Part shown: positions 43,284 through 51,792 of the stretch, piece after piece
Numbering within the stretch: the stretch's first letter is position 1
How the letters are laid out: each line of letters starts with the position of its first letter
Assembly: GCF_010614725.1 (NCBI RefSeq)
Contig: NZ_JAAEHL010000005.1
Location: 124,001-188,000, forward strand
DNA from: Flavobacterium ajazii
Lineage (GTDB): Bacteria > Bacteroidota > Bacteroidia > Flavobacteriales > Flavobacteriaceae
Length of the DNA: 64,000 nucleotides
Direction of reading: 5' to 3'
Translations under genes and position numbers: made by a program
The notes under the pieces: model-generated
What the model saw: only the letters and a program-made list of their open reading frames with translations
Databases searched by the model: none
What the model was told of the DNA's origin: nothing

Positions 43284-43307
43284 TGTTTTAAAGAACTTTC
43301 AAAAGCA

Positions 43308-43343
43308 TAAAAAAACCTATTCCGTATAAGTGAAATAGGTTTT
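43308..43343 (-). terminator. Terminator of the pseudouridine synthase gene
   Basis: AAAACCTATT (43312-43321) pairs with AATAGGTTTT (43334-43343); an A-run on the plus strand gives a T-run on the minus strand. Confidence 0.85.
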
Positions 43344-43366
43344 GATTATTTATATAAATCGTTCTT

Positions 43367-44275
43367 TTAAACGTTCTTCAAATTGATAATTTCCTGATCT
43401 GTCAAAAAACGCCAATTTCCTCTTGGAAGATTCTTTTTGGTCAATCCTGCAAATGATACACGGTCAATACGTAAAACATTATATTCAAAACTTTCAAAAA
43501 TAGAACGTACTACTTTTACATTAGAGGTACGCAATTTTAGTCCAACTTCACTTTTTGGTTCGTTGTCAATATAACTGATTTCTTCAACAAAAACACGGTG
43601 TCCGTCAAGAACCAAACCTTTACTAATTTTTTCCAAATCCTCATATTTCAGGTTTTTATCCAACGAAACCTGATAGATTTTAGACGATTTCTGATTCGGC
43701 AACGTAAATTTTCGAATCATATCATTATCATTTGTAAACAATAACAGCCCGGTCGTATTTTTATCCATTCTTCCAACCGGAGCAATTTTAGAGTTTGTAG
43801 CCCCACGCACCAATTCCAGAACATTACGGTATTCCTGACCTTCGTCAAGAGCCGTTGTAAAGTTTTTTGGTTTATTCAGCAAAATATATTCTTTCTTTTC
43901 AGGAGTCAGTACAACACCGTCAAAATTCACAACATCGTTCAGCTTTACCAAATATCCCATTTCAGTAACCGGAACACCATTTACCTTTACATTTCCGGAC
44001 TGAATGTATATATCAGCATCACGACGCGAGCAAACACCAGAATTCGAAATATATTTATTCAAACGAATTTCGTCAGAAGCTTTCTGTCTTTTTGGAGCCT
44101 GATTTTGTTTTTTAAATTTTTGTGCTTTCTCTTCTTCAGCTGCCTTTACAGCAGGTTTCACTTTTTTCGGTCCCTGAGCACGCTTTGCCATAGGAGGTTT
44201 TGGCTTGCCGGAGTTCGGTCTTGAACTGTTTGGTCTCGATCCGCCTCTTTTATTATTCCCTTCCTTGTTGTTCAT
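43367..44275 (-). CDS. rRNA pseudouridine synthase, RsuA/RluB family
   Basis: A 302-residue protein. A disordered Lys/Pro/Ser-rich N-terminus (about 1-68) precedes the S4 RNA-binding domain (IRLNKYISNSGVCSRRDAD, to about 130). The catalytic domain contains the uridine-flipping Asp in PVGRMDKNTTGLLLFTND. RluB/RsuA/RluF enzymes isomerise uridines in 23S or 16S rRNA; which one applies is not certain. A possible TATCTTTG -7 box lies at 44293-44300 on the minus strand. Confidence 0.92.
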   Translation of the reverse strand: MNNKEGNNKRGGSRPNSSRPNSGKPKPPMAKRAQGPKKVKPAVKAAEEEKAQKFKKQNQAPKRQKASDEIRLNKYISNSGVCSRRDADIYIQSGNVKVNGVPVTEMGYLVKLNDVVNFDGVVLTPEKKEYILLNKPKNFTTALDEGQEYRNVLELVRGATNSKIAPVGRMDKNTTGLLLFTNDNDMIRKFTLPNQKSSKIYQVSLDKNLKYEDLEKISKGLVLDGHRVFVEEISYIDNEPKSEVGLKLRTSNVKVVRSIFESFEYNVLRIDRVSFAGLTKKNLPRGNWRFLTDQEIINLKNV

Positions 44276-44609
44276 AAATTCTGTAATTTGTGCAAAGATA
44301 GTTTATTCCTGCTAAATAATCTTAAGTTCAATGTTGTTAGATTAATAGCAATAAGCCTTAGATTAATTTGAAGCATCACATCTGGCTTTTTATAAACATG
44401 GGTTCCGTTTTCCGTTCCCAATCTTTTATTTTTTAAAGAACAAAATAAAAGGATTTCCACTTCAACCGGGGCTAGATCAAATCAATTGGCTTACTTTTTA
44501 AAATTAGTTATTACACAAAGCTTCTCAAAGTTAGCACAGAGTTGCACAAAGTTTTATATTCTCCGTGAATCTTCGCGAAAAATCTCTGTGAATCTCTGCG
44601 AAATAAAAC
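44276..44609. other. 334-bp gap with a -7 box and a decayed inverted repeat
   Basis: TATCTTTG on the minus strand (44300-44293) could drive the pseudouridine synthase gene. From about 44515 to 44605, CACAGAG (44535-44541) faces CTCTGTG (44584-44590) among CACAAAG and GTGAATCT words, an eroded copy of the intergenic inverted-repeat families seen elsewhere. No convincing gene is seen; a 62-codon open frame on the minus strand has no supporting feature. Confidence 0.5.
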
Positions 44610-45566
44610 CTAAAAATTAGAAATCAATTGTTTCCCATGCCACAACACACTTGGATTAATCAAAACAATGCAAAAAACGCCCGAAACAATCAAAAATTTA
44701 AGCACATTGTGAAGCATCAGATATTGTTCCTTCGAGTTTGATTTCCATAAATATAACAGAAAAAAAAGCAACGCCATAAAACACACATAAAAATAAATAT
44801 CCATATAACCCACGTCATAGATATTGATTAAAATATAAACCGGAAGTATGGTCAAAAAGGTCAAAACTGTAATGATTTGTTTAGAAACCTTTTCATTATA
44901 AAGAATCGGAATCGTTTGGTAATTGTTTGCCAGATCCCCTTTTAAATTCTCCAGATCTTTAATCATTTCGCGAATCAGCAGTAATAAAAAAAGAAACATG
45001 GCATGTGATGAAATTACAACAAAATGTCCTCTGTGATTCTCTATTTCTTCAAACGAAATCTGATTGTAAAAAAACAACAGGATGGCGAAAAAAGGCAAAA
45101 CAGCCATAAATGCAGCCATTAGATTTCCGATAACAGCGTATTTTTTTATTTTATGAGAGTAAAACCAAATCAGGAAAATATACCCCGAAAAGAATAAAAA
45201 AGCCCTCCAGGAAACAACCAGAGCCATTAAAGCGGCTATAAAATTCAAAGTAAAATAAACCGATAATTTTGTTTTCTGACTTACCAGACGATCCAGCATC
45301 GATTTATTGGGTCTGTTGATTAAATCTTTCTGACTATCATAAAAATTATTGATAATATAACCCGAAGCAATAGTAATAGCCGAAGCAAAGACAATCAAAA
45401 ACAAATAAAAATCCAGTAAAATATCCAAAGCTCTTTTTTCCGGAGCAAGTATGAAAATAGCCGATAAATACTGAGCTAAAATAATAATGGGAATGTTATA
45501 GCCACGTACGACAGAAAACAAACTAACAATTTTCATTACTATAAGTTTGTGCTGTCTGCTTAACAT
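44610..45566 (-). CDS. UbiA-family prenyltransferase
   Basis: A 318-residue membrane protein with about eight helices. The two Asp-rich motifs of the UbiA family are visible: NNFYDSQKDLINRPNKS near 80 and IREMIKDLENLKGD near 200. It resembles the flavobacterial geranylgeranylglycerol-phosphate geranylgeranyltransferase-like group, and the substrate is inferred only. It lies directly downstream of mevalonate pathway genes that feed prenyl-diphosphate synthesis. An ATG at 45536 is an alternative start. Confidence 0.85.
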   Translation of the reverse strand: MLSRQHKLIVMKIVSLFSVVRGYNIPIIILAQYLSAIFILAPEKRALDILLDFYLFLIVFASAITIASGYIINNFYDSQKDLINRPNKSMLDRLVSQKTKLSVYFTLNFIAALMALVVSWRAFLFFSGYIFLIWFYSHKIKKYAVIGNLMAAFMAVLPFFAILLFFYNQISFEEIENHRGHFVVISSHAMFLFLLLLIREMIKDLENLKGDLANNYQTIPILYNEKVSKQIITVLTFLTILPVYILINIYDVGYMDIYFYVCFMALLFFLLYLWKSNSKEQYLMLHNVLKFLIVSGVFCIVLINPSVLWHGKQLISNF

Positions 45567-45600
45567 TCTGCGAGTTTAAATTTTAGAAAAAAGGTTTTTA

Positions 45601-46539
45601 TTAGAATTGATAAACAACTTCTAATTTATAATCTTTTAGAGAAGCTTTTGCACGTTCTAAATCTTCAGTAAACCCTAAAATATAACCGCCGCCGCCGGAA
45701 CCGCATAGTTTTAAATAATAATCGTTTGTATCAATACCATGCTGCCAGATTCCGTGAAACTGCTCCGGAATCATGGGTTTGAAATGATTTAGAACAACTT
45801 TTGAAAGCTTTTTTGTATTGGTAAACAACGATTTCATATCGCCATGCAAAAAGTTTTCTACGCAGGCATCTGTATATTTTACAAACTGGTTTTTAAGCAT
45901 CGCACGGAAACCTTTGTCTTTCAAATTTTCCATAAAAATATTGACCATCGGAGCGGTTTCACCTACAATTCCTGAGTCTAATAAAAACACTGCCCCTTTC
46001 CCGTCAAAACTTTGAGTTGGAATACCGGTTGCTTCAATATTATCTTTAGAATTAATTAAAATCGGAATACTCAAATAACTATTTAAAGGGTCAAGACCAG
46101 AACTTTTCCCGTGGAAAAAGCTTTCCATGTGAGAAAATATATTTTTTAACTGTAAAAGTTTTTCGCGTGTTAAATTTTCTAAAACGGTTATCTTGTTGTT
46201 TGCATATTTATCATAAATAGCTGCTACAAGCGCACCACTACTCCCAACACCATATCCCTGCGGAATACTGGAATCGAAATACATTCCGCTTTCAACATCA
46301 TTTTGAAGCGTTTGTAAATCAAAAGTAACCAATTCTGGCTGCTGCGTCTGCAAAACTTCAAGGTAAGAAGCAAAACTTCTTAAACTTCTATTAGATGCAA
46401 TGGATTCTTCAGTAGGTTCTTCGCTTTTTTTCAAAGCGCCGTTGTAAAAATTATAAGGAATAGAAAGTCCTTTAGAGTCGCGGATAATTCCGTATTCTCC
46501 AAAGAGTAATATTTTTGAGTAAAATAATGGTCCTTTCAT
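45601..46539 (-). CDS. Mevalonate kinase (GHMP family)
   Basis: A 312-residue GHMP kinase. The N-terminal KILLFGEYGIIRDSKGLSIP, the phosphate-binding QGYGVGSSGALVAAI, and the C-terminal KLCGSGGGGYILGF mark the fold. Mevalonate kinase is the fitting member given the neighbouring diphosphomevalonate decarboxylase; phosphomevalonate kinase is a less likely alternative. It phosphorylates mevalonate with ATP in isoprenoid synthesis. Upstream in the operon are the toxin-antitoxin pair (6-bp gap) and the decarboxylase; the prenyltransferase follows 34 bp downstream. Confidence 0.88.
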   Translation of the reverse strand: MKGPLFYSKILLFGEYGIIRDSKGLSIPYNFYNGALKKSEEPTEESIASNRSLRSFASYLEVLQTQQPELVTFDLQTLQNDVESGMYFDSSIPQGYGVGSSGALVAAIYDKYANNKITVLENLTREKLLQLKNIFSHMESFFHGKSSGLDPLNSYLSIPILINSKDNIEATGIPTQSFDGKGAVFLLDSGIVGETAPMVNIFMENLKDKGFRAMLKNQFVKYTDACVENFLHGDMKSLFTNTKKLSKVVLNHFKPMIPEQFHGIWQHGIDTNDYYLKLCGSGGGGYILGFTEDLERAKASLKDYKLEVVYQF

Positions 46540-46544
46540 ACAGT

Positions 46545-46847
46545 TTATTTAATGTCTTTTTTTATTTTATTTGGATGTTGTCTTGTATCGAAAACATTGA
46601 TAATGGTTATTTCTTTTGAACTAAAAACATAATAAAAAGTAGTCTGTCTTGTTAGAACACATTTTCTAATCATTTTGTTATTCTCGCTACATGGAAAGCT
46701 TTCCGGATGTAAAAGAATTGCTAAAATTGATTTATTAAATTTTTTCAGAAAATCAATTTTTCTTTTTGTTGACCATTTTGTCTCAATATAGCTCAGAATA
46801 TTTTCAAAAGATCTTTCGGCTCTTAGAGTAAATTTGATATTTCTCAA
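46545..46847 (-). CDS. RelE/ParE-superfamily toxin
   Basis: A 100-residue protein with the RelE/ParE fold pattern: helix AERSFENILSYIETKWSTKR, helix KKFNKSILAILLHPESFP, then strands RKCVLTRQTTFYYVFSSKE and ITIINVFDTRQHPNK. The FYYVF and FDTRQHP segments match ParE-type toxins. It overlaps the antitoxin gene by 4 bp (ATGA) and ends 6 bp before mevalonate kinase. ParE toxins inhibit gyrase and RelE toxins cut mRNA; the mode cannot be told here. Confidence 0.85.
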   Translation of the reverse strand: MRNIKFTLRAERSFENILSYIETKWSTKRKIDFLKKFNKSILAILLHPESFPCSENNKMIRKCVLTRQTTFYYVFSSKEITIINVFDTRQHPNKIKKDIK

Positions 46848-47071
46848 CGTAAACCGTGTCTTTTTAAAATTGATTCGTAACTCACCACTTCACCTCTTTC
46901 AAATTCCTGCATGCTTAGTTCAAGATCTTCTTTTTGCTCATCAGTCAAATCATCCCACCAGTCTTTCTGCTCTTTTTTGAAAATTTTTCGAATAGATTTT
47001 AATATATCCGGATTTTCTGTCTCTGCTAACAATTTTATTAATTCGAGTTTTTCTAATTGAATGTCCATCAT
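46844..47071 (-). CDS. Antitoxin of the RelE/ParE module
   Basis: A 75-residue acidic, helical protein (LEKLELIKLLAETENPDIL, then DDLTDEQKEDLELSMQEFER), of the type found with ParE toxins in Bacteroidota (RHH-less antitoxins). It precedes the toxin and overlaps it by 4 bp, the usual antitoxin-first order. The gap to the decarboxylase stop is 28 bp. Confidence 0.8.
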   Translation of the reverse strand: MMDIQLEKLELIKLLAETENPDILKSIRKIFKKEQKDWWDDLTDEQKEDLELSMQEFERGEVVSYESILKRHGLR

Positions 47072-47099
47072 GAAAAAATTTAACTAAAGATACGCAAAA

Positions 47100-48191
47100 T
47101 TATAATGCAATTGCACCCTTTCCAATTTCGTCGCAAATGTACTGACCATTTTGACAAAAGCCAACTAATTCGTTCTTAATAAATTGTAATACTTTTTTAC
47201 TAACGTTTTCAGGATACAAAACATGCACATTTGCACCGGCATCAAGCGTAAAACAAACCGGAGTTTTTGTTTCGGCTCTGAATTTCCAGATTGCATTAAT
47301 AATTTGTAATGTGTTCGGTTTCATCAGAATATAATACGGCATCGACGTCATCATCATAGCGTGCAAAGTCAGGGCTTCACTTTCTACAACTTTGATAAAC
47401 TCTTCTACATTTCCGCTTTCAAAAATAGCGATTAATTTATCCAGATTCTCGTGCGCCTGAGCAAAACGTCTTTCAGCATATGGATGATTGTGCATTAAAT
47501 CATGTCCAACCGTACTCGAAACCTGTTTTTCTCCTTTGTCAACCAATAAAATAGTATCCTGATAATTACGGAAATTTTCATGAATTGCATGCGGAAATTC
47601 AACTCCAAATAAATCCGAACTTCTTTCAATATTCGCCTGATTCCCCCAAACGACTACATTTCCTTTTACACTACGACAGGCACTTCCGGAACCTAAACGG
47701 GCTAAAAATGATGCTTTTTGATAGAAATATTCATCACTCATTTCGGGATTCAGCAATTTTTCCAAACTCATAAAATTCATTGCTAAAGCAGCCATTCCCG
47801 ATGCCGAAGAAGCGATTCCTGAACTGTGCGGAAATGTATTATGTGTATCAATTGTAAAATGATACTCTTTCAAAAAAGGCAGATACGCTTCAACCCGCTC
47901 TAAAAACTTTCTGATTTTTGGCTTGAAATCTTCTTTTGATTTTCCTTCAAAAAGCAAATCAAAAGAAAAACCATTTGTTACAGATGAAGCATCTCTTTTC
48001 TCAAAACATAATCTGGTTATCGTTTTGCAATTTTTAAGCGTAAAACTTACAGATGGATTTGCCGGAATCTGGTTTTCTTTTTTCCCCCAGTATTTCACTA
48101 ATGCAATATTGCTCGGAGCACTCCATTCAAAAGTTCCGCTTTCAATTGTTGAAGAATATGCTTTAGGAATAAAATCAGCTGCTGTAAACAT
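47100..48191 (-). CDS. mvaD: Diphosphomevalonate decarboxylase
   Basis: A 363-residue GHMP-type enzyme. NIALVKYWGKKENQIPANPSV near residue 28, the ATP-binding FPHSSGIASSASGMAALA, and GSGSACRSVKGNVVVWG (with the catalytic region) mark this family. It converts mevalonate-5-diphosphate to isopentenyl diphosphate with loss of CO2 and phosphate. It is first of the minus-strand operon that continues with the toxin-antitoxin pair and mevalonate kinase. TATCTTTG at 48216-48209 (minus strand) lies just upstream of its ATG. Confidence 0.95.
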   Translation of the reverse strand: MFTAADFIPKAYSSTIESGTFEWSAPSNIALVKYWGKKENQIPANPSVSFTLKNCKTITRLCFEKRDASSVTNGFSFDLLFEGKSKEDFKPKIRKFLERVEAYLPFLKEYHFTIDTHNTFPHSSGIASSASGMAALAMNFMSLEKLLNPEMSDEYFYQKASFLARLGSGSACRSVKGNVVVWGNQANIERSSDLFGVEFPHAIHENFRNYQDTILLVDKGEKQVSSTVGHDLMHNHPYAERRFAQAHENLDKLIAIFESGNVEEFIKVVESEALTLHAMMMTSMPYYILMKPNTLQIINAIWKFRAETKTPVCFTLDAGANVHVLYPENVSKKVLQFIKNELVGFCQNGQYICDEIGKGAIAL

Positions 48192-48222
48192 GAATTGTAA
48201 AATTTTGGCAAAGATAGTTTTT

Positions 48223-48430
48223 AAATTTTTTCACCATATAAGTTATATAAGAAAATGTAAGTGTTAGTTTTAATGAACTTTAGAAACAAATCATCCTGAA
48301 CGGATTTAAAGACTTATTAATATATAAAGAGCTTCGTCTCTGCTCAGCCTGACACTTATTTTTAATTTCCCAAAATGCGTTAATCTTAAATCCAGTAAAA
48401 ATTAAATGAACTTGTATGACTTATATGGTT
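48223..48430. repeat. Second copy of the ACCATATAAGT inverted-repeat element
   Basis: ACCATATAAGTTATATAAG at 48233-48251 faces CTTGTATGACTTATATGGT at 48411-48429 (17 of 19 complementary). Inside, TCATCCTGAACGGA (from 48291) faces GCTTCGTCTCTGCTCAGCCTGACA-type bases ending at 48354, a decayed form of the hairpin in the element at 11246-11660. It lies, like that element, in a divergent gap, between mvaD and tspO. Confidence 0.75.
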
Positions 48431-48472
48431 TAAACTTTCTTTTGGTTATTTTTGACTGCAAAATTGGAGAAA

Positions 48473-48949
48473 ATGAATAAATTCGTAAAAATAGCAATAG
48501 CACTAATAGTTTGTTTGGCAGTTGGATATTCTGCAAGTCTGGTGACAAGACCTAGCGTAGCAGAGTGGTACCCAACAATTGAAAAGCCCTTTTTTAATCC
48601 GCCCAACTGGATTTTTATGCCGGTCTGGACCCTGCTTTATATTTTAATGGCTATTGCTGCCGGATTAGTCTGGGATAAAATAAAAGAACAAAATGAAGAA
48701 GTCAAAAAAGCTTTAGGGTTCTTCATAATTCAGTTAACACTGAATACCATCTGGTCGTATTTATTCTTCGGACTAAAAAATCCGATGCTTGCCTTAATCG
48801 AAATCGCTCTTTTATGGTTAATGATTTATGAAACATATTTGAAATTCATCAAAATCAATAAAACGGCAGGTTATTTATTGATTCCGTATTTAGCCTGGGT
48901 TGGATTTGCTGCGATTTTAAATGCGAGTATCTGGTGGTTGAATAAATAA
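48473..48949 (+). CDS. TspO/MBR family protein
   Basis: ATG at 48473 (MNKFVKIAIAL) gives 158 residues and five membrane helices. Conserved family runs are WYPTIEKPFFNPPNWIFMPV, LIYMAIAAG-like TLLYILMAIAAGLVWD, and NTIWSYLFFGL. TspO binds tetrapyrroles and influences their handling in the membrane. It is divergent from mvaD across the repeat element at 48223-48430. TATTTTTG at 48447-48454 could be its -7 box. Confidence 0.93.
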   Translation: MNKFVKIAIALIVCLAVGYSASLVTRPSVAEWYPTIEKPFFNPPNWIFMPVWTLLYILMAIAAGLVWDKIKEQNEEVKKALGFFIIQLTLNTIWSYLFFGLKNPMLALIEIALLWLMIYETYLKFIKINKTAGYLLIPYLAWVGFAAILNASIWWLNK

Positions 48950-48974
48950 AGTGTATTATTAACGAATTATATTT

Positions 48975-49622
48975 TTATAAAATCTCAATCAATTCCGAAG
49001 CAGTATTTACAACCAATTTTGCACCACTATTTTTCAATTCCTCTTCAGTTCTGTAGCCCCAGGTAACACCAACCGGAAACATCTTGGCGTTTACAGCCGT
49101 CTGCATATCGATATCAGAATCGCCTACAAAAAGGATTTCTTCTGGTTTTAAATTCCATTTTTTACTAATTTCTAAGGCCTCAAACGGATTTGGTTTTTTA
49201 AGCGCTTCTGTACTCAAACCAACCGCTGTGTCAAATTGGTTTGGAAATATTTCTAACGCTATTTTCTTGGTCAATTCATCGGCTTTGTTCGAAAAAACAG
49301 CCATTTTGATGTTTTTTGAAGTCAGATTTTCTAAAAGTTCCACAATTCCTTCGTAAGGCTTTGTTTTCAACGTGCAGATTTCACGATATTCATTAATCAT
49401 GCGTTCAAAACAAATTTCGATCTCCTCGTCTGAATTGTTGGTTGCAGGAAGTGCTTTGCTGACCAGATTTCGTAATCCGCTTCCAATAAAATATTGATAG
49501 GTATCGTAAGTATGAGTTGAGAAATTTAGACCCTGAAGTACTTTATTCATCGCATCTGAAATGTCTTCTAATGAGTTTACTAATGTGCCGTCTAAATCAA
49601 AAATAATTCCTTTAAATTTCAT
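48975..49622 (-). CDS. HAD-superfamily phosphatase (phosphoglycolate phosphatase-like)
   Basis: A 215-residue HAD hydrolase. Motif I FDLDGTLVNSLEDI holds the nucleophile Asp, motif II VFSN, motif III Lys near KKPNPFE, motif IV LFVGDSDIDM. The cap lies between motifs I and II. Its length and motifs resemble Gph-like phosphatases; substrate assignment is by family only. It is 6 bp downstream of the flavoprotein gene. Confidence 0.88.
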   Translation of the reverse strand: MKFKGIIFDLDGTLVNSLEDISDAMNKVLQGLNFSTHTYDTYQYFIGSGLRNLVSKALPATNNSDEEIEICFERMINEYREICTLKTKPYEGIVELLENLTSKNIKMAVFSNKADELTKKIALEIFPNQFDTAVGLSTEALKKPNPFEALEISKKWNLKPEEILFVGDSDIDMQTAVNAKMFPVGVTWGYRTEEELKNSGAKLVVNTASELIEIL

Positions 49623-49628
49623 GTTGTA

Positions 49629-50837
49629 TTAAATATTTTGTGCCAGAATAAACCCGCTTGTCCAGGCATTCTGAAAATTAAATCCTCCTGTTATGGCATC
49701 GATATTTACGATTTCCCCAGCAAAATAAAGGTTTTTATGTATTTTGCTTTCCATTGTTTTAAAGTTGATTTCTTTTAAATCGATTCCCCCAGCCGTTACA
49801 AATTCTTCCTTAAAAGCACTTTTTCCGTTGACTTTAAATTCGGATTTGGTCAATTGTGAAGCTAAATTCTGCAACTGATTTTTAGATAAATCCGCCCACT
49901 TAACTTCTGAATCAATTCCTGAAGCCAAAACTAAACTTTCCCATAAACGATTTGGCAAATCGAAGGGAGATTTTTTAGAAACTGCTTTTTTAGCGTGTTC
50001 TTGTTTTAAGTCTTTCAGGATTTTTTCAGCATCTTCGTAATCAACATCGTTTAACCAGTTTACAAAAATGGTAAACTGATAATTTTTATCGTGCAAAATG
50101 CGCGCGCCCCAAGCCGAAAGTTTTAGAATTGCCGGCCCGCTCATTCCCCAATGTGTGATTAACAAAGGACCTGTAGATTCAAGTTTTGTATCTTTTACGT
50201 TTACCGTTACCTGTGCTGCCACTCCGGGCAATTCTTTAATCCGTGAATCTTTGATATTGAAGGTAAATAAGGACGGAACGGGACTCACAATCGCATGACC
50301 GTGTTCCTGAAGCATTTCCCATATTTTTGGATTGCTTCCGGTTGCCATTACTAATTTTTCAGCTGCGAAATTGTCATTTTGGGTATCGATTTTCCAGTGA
50401 TTTTCTTTTTTGAAAATCGATTGAACACTTTGTCCTGTCAATACTTTGATGCCTAATTTATCGGTTGCTTTTAGAAAGCAGTCAATGATAGTTTGTGACG
50501 AATTTGAAACAGGAAACATTCTGCCGTCTTCTTCAATTTTTAATTCAACACCGTGTTTTTCGAACCATTCAATAGTATCGCCTGAACAAAACTGATGAAA
50601 TGGCCCGCGAAGTTCTTTTTCGCCTCTTGGGTAAAATTTCACTAATTCGTTAGGCTCAAAACAGGCGTGTGTCACGTTACATCGCCCACCTCCGGAAACG
50701 CGGACTTTAGAAAGGACTTCTTTTCCTCTTTCTAAAATTGCGATTTTAAGTTTCGAATTTTGCTCTGCAATATTAATCGCTGTAAAAAATCCGGCTGCGC
50801 CTCCGCCAACGATGATGATGTCGAAATTTTTAATCAT
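49629..50837 (-). CDS. FAD-dependent oxidoreductase, HI0933/BaiN-like
   Basis: A 402-residue flavoprotein. The FAD-binding DIIIVGGGAAGFFTAINIAE opens it, followed by VRVSGGGRCNVTHA, and the C-terminal YFAGEIVNIDAITGGFNFQNA closes the FAD site. The family is widespread and functionally unsettled. It directly precedes the HAD phosphatase in a short operon. Confidence 0.92.
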   Translation of the reverse strand: MIKNFDIIIVGGGAAGFFTAINIAEQNSKLKIAILERGKEVLSKVRVSGGGRCNVTHACFEPNELVKFYPRGEKELRGPFHQFCSGDTIEWFEKHGVELKIEEDGRMFPVSNSSQTIIDCFLKATDKLGIKVLTGQSVQSIFKKENHWKIDTQNDNFAAEKLVMATGSNPKIWEMLQEHGHAIVSPVPSLFTFNIKDSRIKELPGVAAQVTVNVKDTKLESTGPLLITHWGMSGPAILKLSAWGARILHDKNYQFTIFVNWLNDVDYEDAEKILKDLKQEHAKKAVSKKSPFDLPNRLWESLVLASGIDSEVKWADLSKNQLQNLASQLTKSEFKVNGKSAFKEEFVTAGGIDLKEINFKTMESKIHKNLYFAGEIVNIDAITGGFNFQNAWTSGFILAQNI

Positions 50838-50849
50838 ATTTTTTTATTC

Positions 50850-50911
50850 GCCACGAATTCACGAATTATTTTTTGACAATCTTTGAGAATAAAAATTCGT
50901 GAATTCGTGGC
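50850..50911. repeat. 62-bp hairpin element, copy A
   Basis: GCCACGAATTCACGAATT and its complement AATTCGTGAATTCGTGGC form 18-bp arms with a 26-base loop. The whole 62 bp is identical to copy B at 51670-51731. It lies in the 78-bp gap before the flavoprotein gene. Confidence 0.9.
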
Positions 50912-50915
50912 TATT

Positions 50916-51593
50916 TTATATTTTGTCTGGATTATCAGAGATAATTCCGTTTACTTTATAACTTTTTACTTTTTGAATATCTTCTTCCGAATTTACTGTC
51001 CACGGGAAAACCAGAAATCCTTTTTCCTGCATTTGCTGAACGTTTTCCTTATTCAATAACTGAAAATCAGGATGAATGGCTTTTGCTTTTATCGATTCGG
51101 CGAAAGCCAGAGCAGTATCGACATTTTCTTCTGTTAAAACACCAATCGGGATATTTGGATTTAGTTTTTGAACTTCTTTTAAAGCATTCCAGTCAAAACT
51201 TGAAATGATAAAGTGGTTATAACTCCACTCTTTTTCTGCGATATATTTTTCAATCAAGGTAGAGACGCACTGCAGTGCGTCTCTACTTTTTAATTCGATA
51301 TTGATGAAGCATTTTTTATCTACTAAATCAAAAACTTCGTTTAGAGTTGGAATTTGATGTTTGCCAGCGATTAGGAATAATTTTAATTCGGCTAAAGTGT
51401 AAATGTTGATAGCACCTTTTCCATTAGTCATTTTATCGATGGTTTCGTCGTGCATTACGATGATATTTCTATCGGCACTTAGATGAACGTCGAGTTCGAT
51501 TCCGTCTGAATTTAGGTCTAAAGCTTTTTGAAAAGCCTGAAGTGTGTTTTCGGGTTTGTATGCTTTTGCACCTCTGTGAGCTATTTTTAGCAT
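50916..51593 (-). CDS. Glycerophosphodiester phosphodiesterase
   Basis: Starting at ATG 51593 (MLKIAHRGAK), a 225-residue enzyme; an upstream start would be read from repeat DNA. HRGAKAYKPENTLQAF holds catalytic His-Arg, LDVHLSADRNIIVMHDETID holds the acid/base pair, and INIELK holds another conserved Glu. GDPD enzymes release glycerol-3-phosphate from deacylated phospholipids. Residues 103-112 are encoded by a perfect 28-bp palindrome (51259-51286). Identical hairpins flank the gene. Confidence 0.9.
   Translation of the reverse strand: MLKIAHRGAKAYKPENTLQAFQKALDLNSDGIELDVHLSADRNIIVMHDETIDKMTNGKGAINIYTLAELKLFLIAGKHQIPTLNEVFDLVDKKCFINIELKSRDALQCVSTLIEKYIAEKEWSYNHFIISSFDWNALKEVQKLNPNIPIGVLTEENVDTALAFAESIKAKAIHPDFQLLNKENVQQMQEKGFLVFPWTVNSEEDIQKVKSYKVNGIISDNPDKI
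51259..51286. repeat. Perfect 28-bp palindrome inside the GDPD gene
   Basis: The half GTAGAGACGCACTG is followed by its exact complement. It encodes SRDALQCVST (residues 103-112) right after the conserved INIELK. A related palindrome sharing CGCACTGCAGTGCG is intergenic at 51745-51770. Confidence 0.9.
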
Positions 51594-51669
51594 TTTTGCT
51601 TTTTTTTCTAACCACAAAGGTCGCAAAGTTTTACGCAAAGGTGGCAAGGAATTTATTAAAAAATAAATA

Positions 51670-51731
51670 GCCACGAATTCACGAATTATTTTTTGACAAT
51701 CTTTGAGAATAAAAATTCGTGAATTCGTGGC
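51670..51731. repeat. 62-bp hairpin element, copy B
   Basis: Identical over all 62 bases to copy A at 50850-50911, on the other side of the GDPD gene. Confidence 0.9.
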
Positions 51732-51744
51732 GGAAAAACTTTGC

Positions 51745-51770
51745 GTAGACGCACTGCAGTGCGCCTCTAC
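51745..51770. repeat. Imperfect copy of the CGCACTGCAGTGCG palindrome
   Basis: GTAGACGCACTGCAGTGCG plus CCTCTAC differs from the palindrome at 51259-51286 by a short deletion and a substitution; the 14-base core is intact. It lies in the gap after copy B, before the GH13 stop. Confidence 0.75.
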
Positions 51771-51792
51771 GGTATATATTATGTGTTCAATA

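Noticed and set aside
44272..44460. 62-codon open frame on the minus strand
   Set aside because: Low-information sequence overlapping the pseudouridine synthase promoter region, with no domain or conserved feature.
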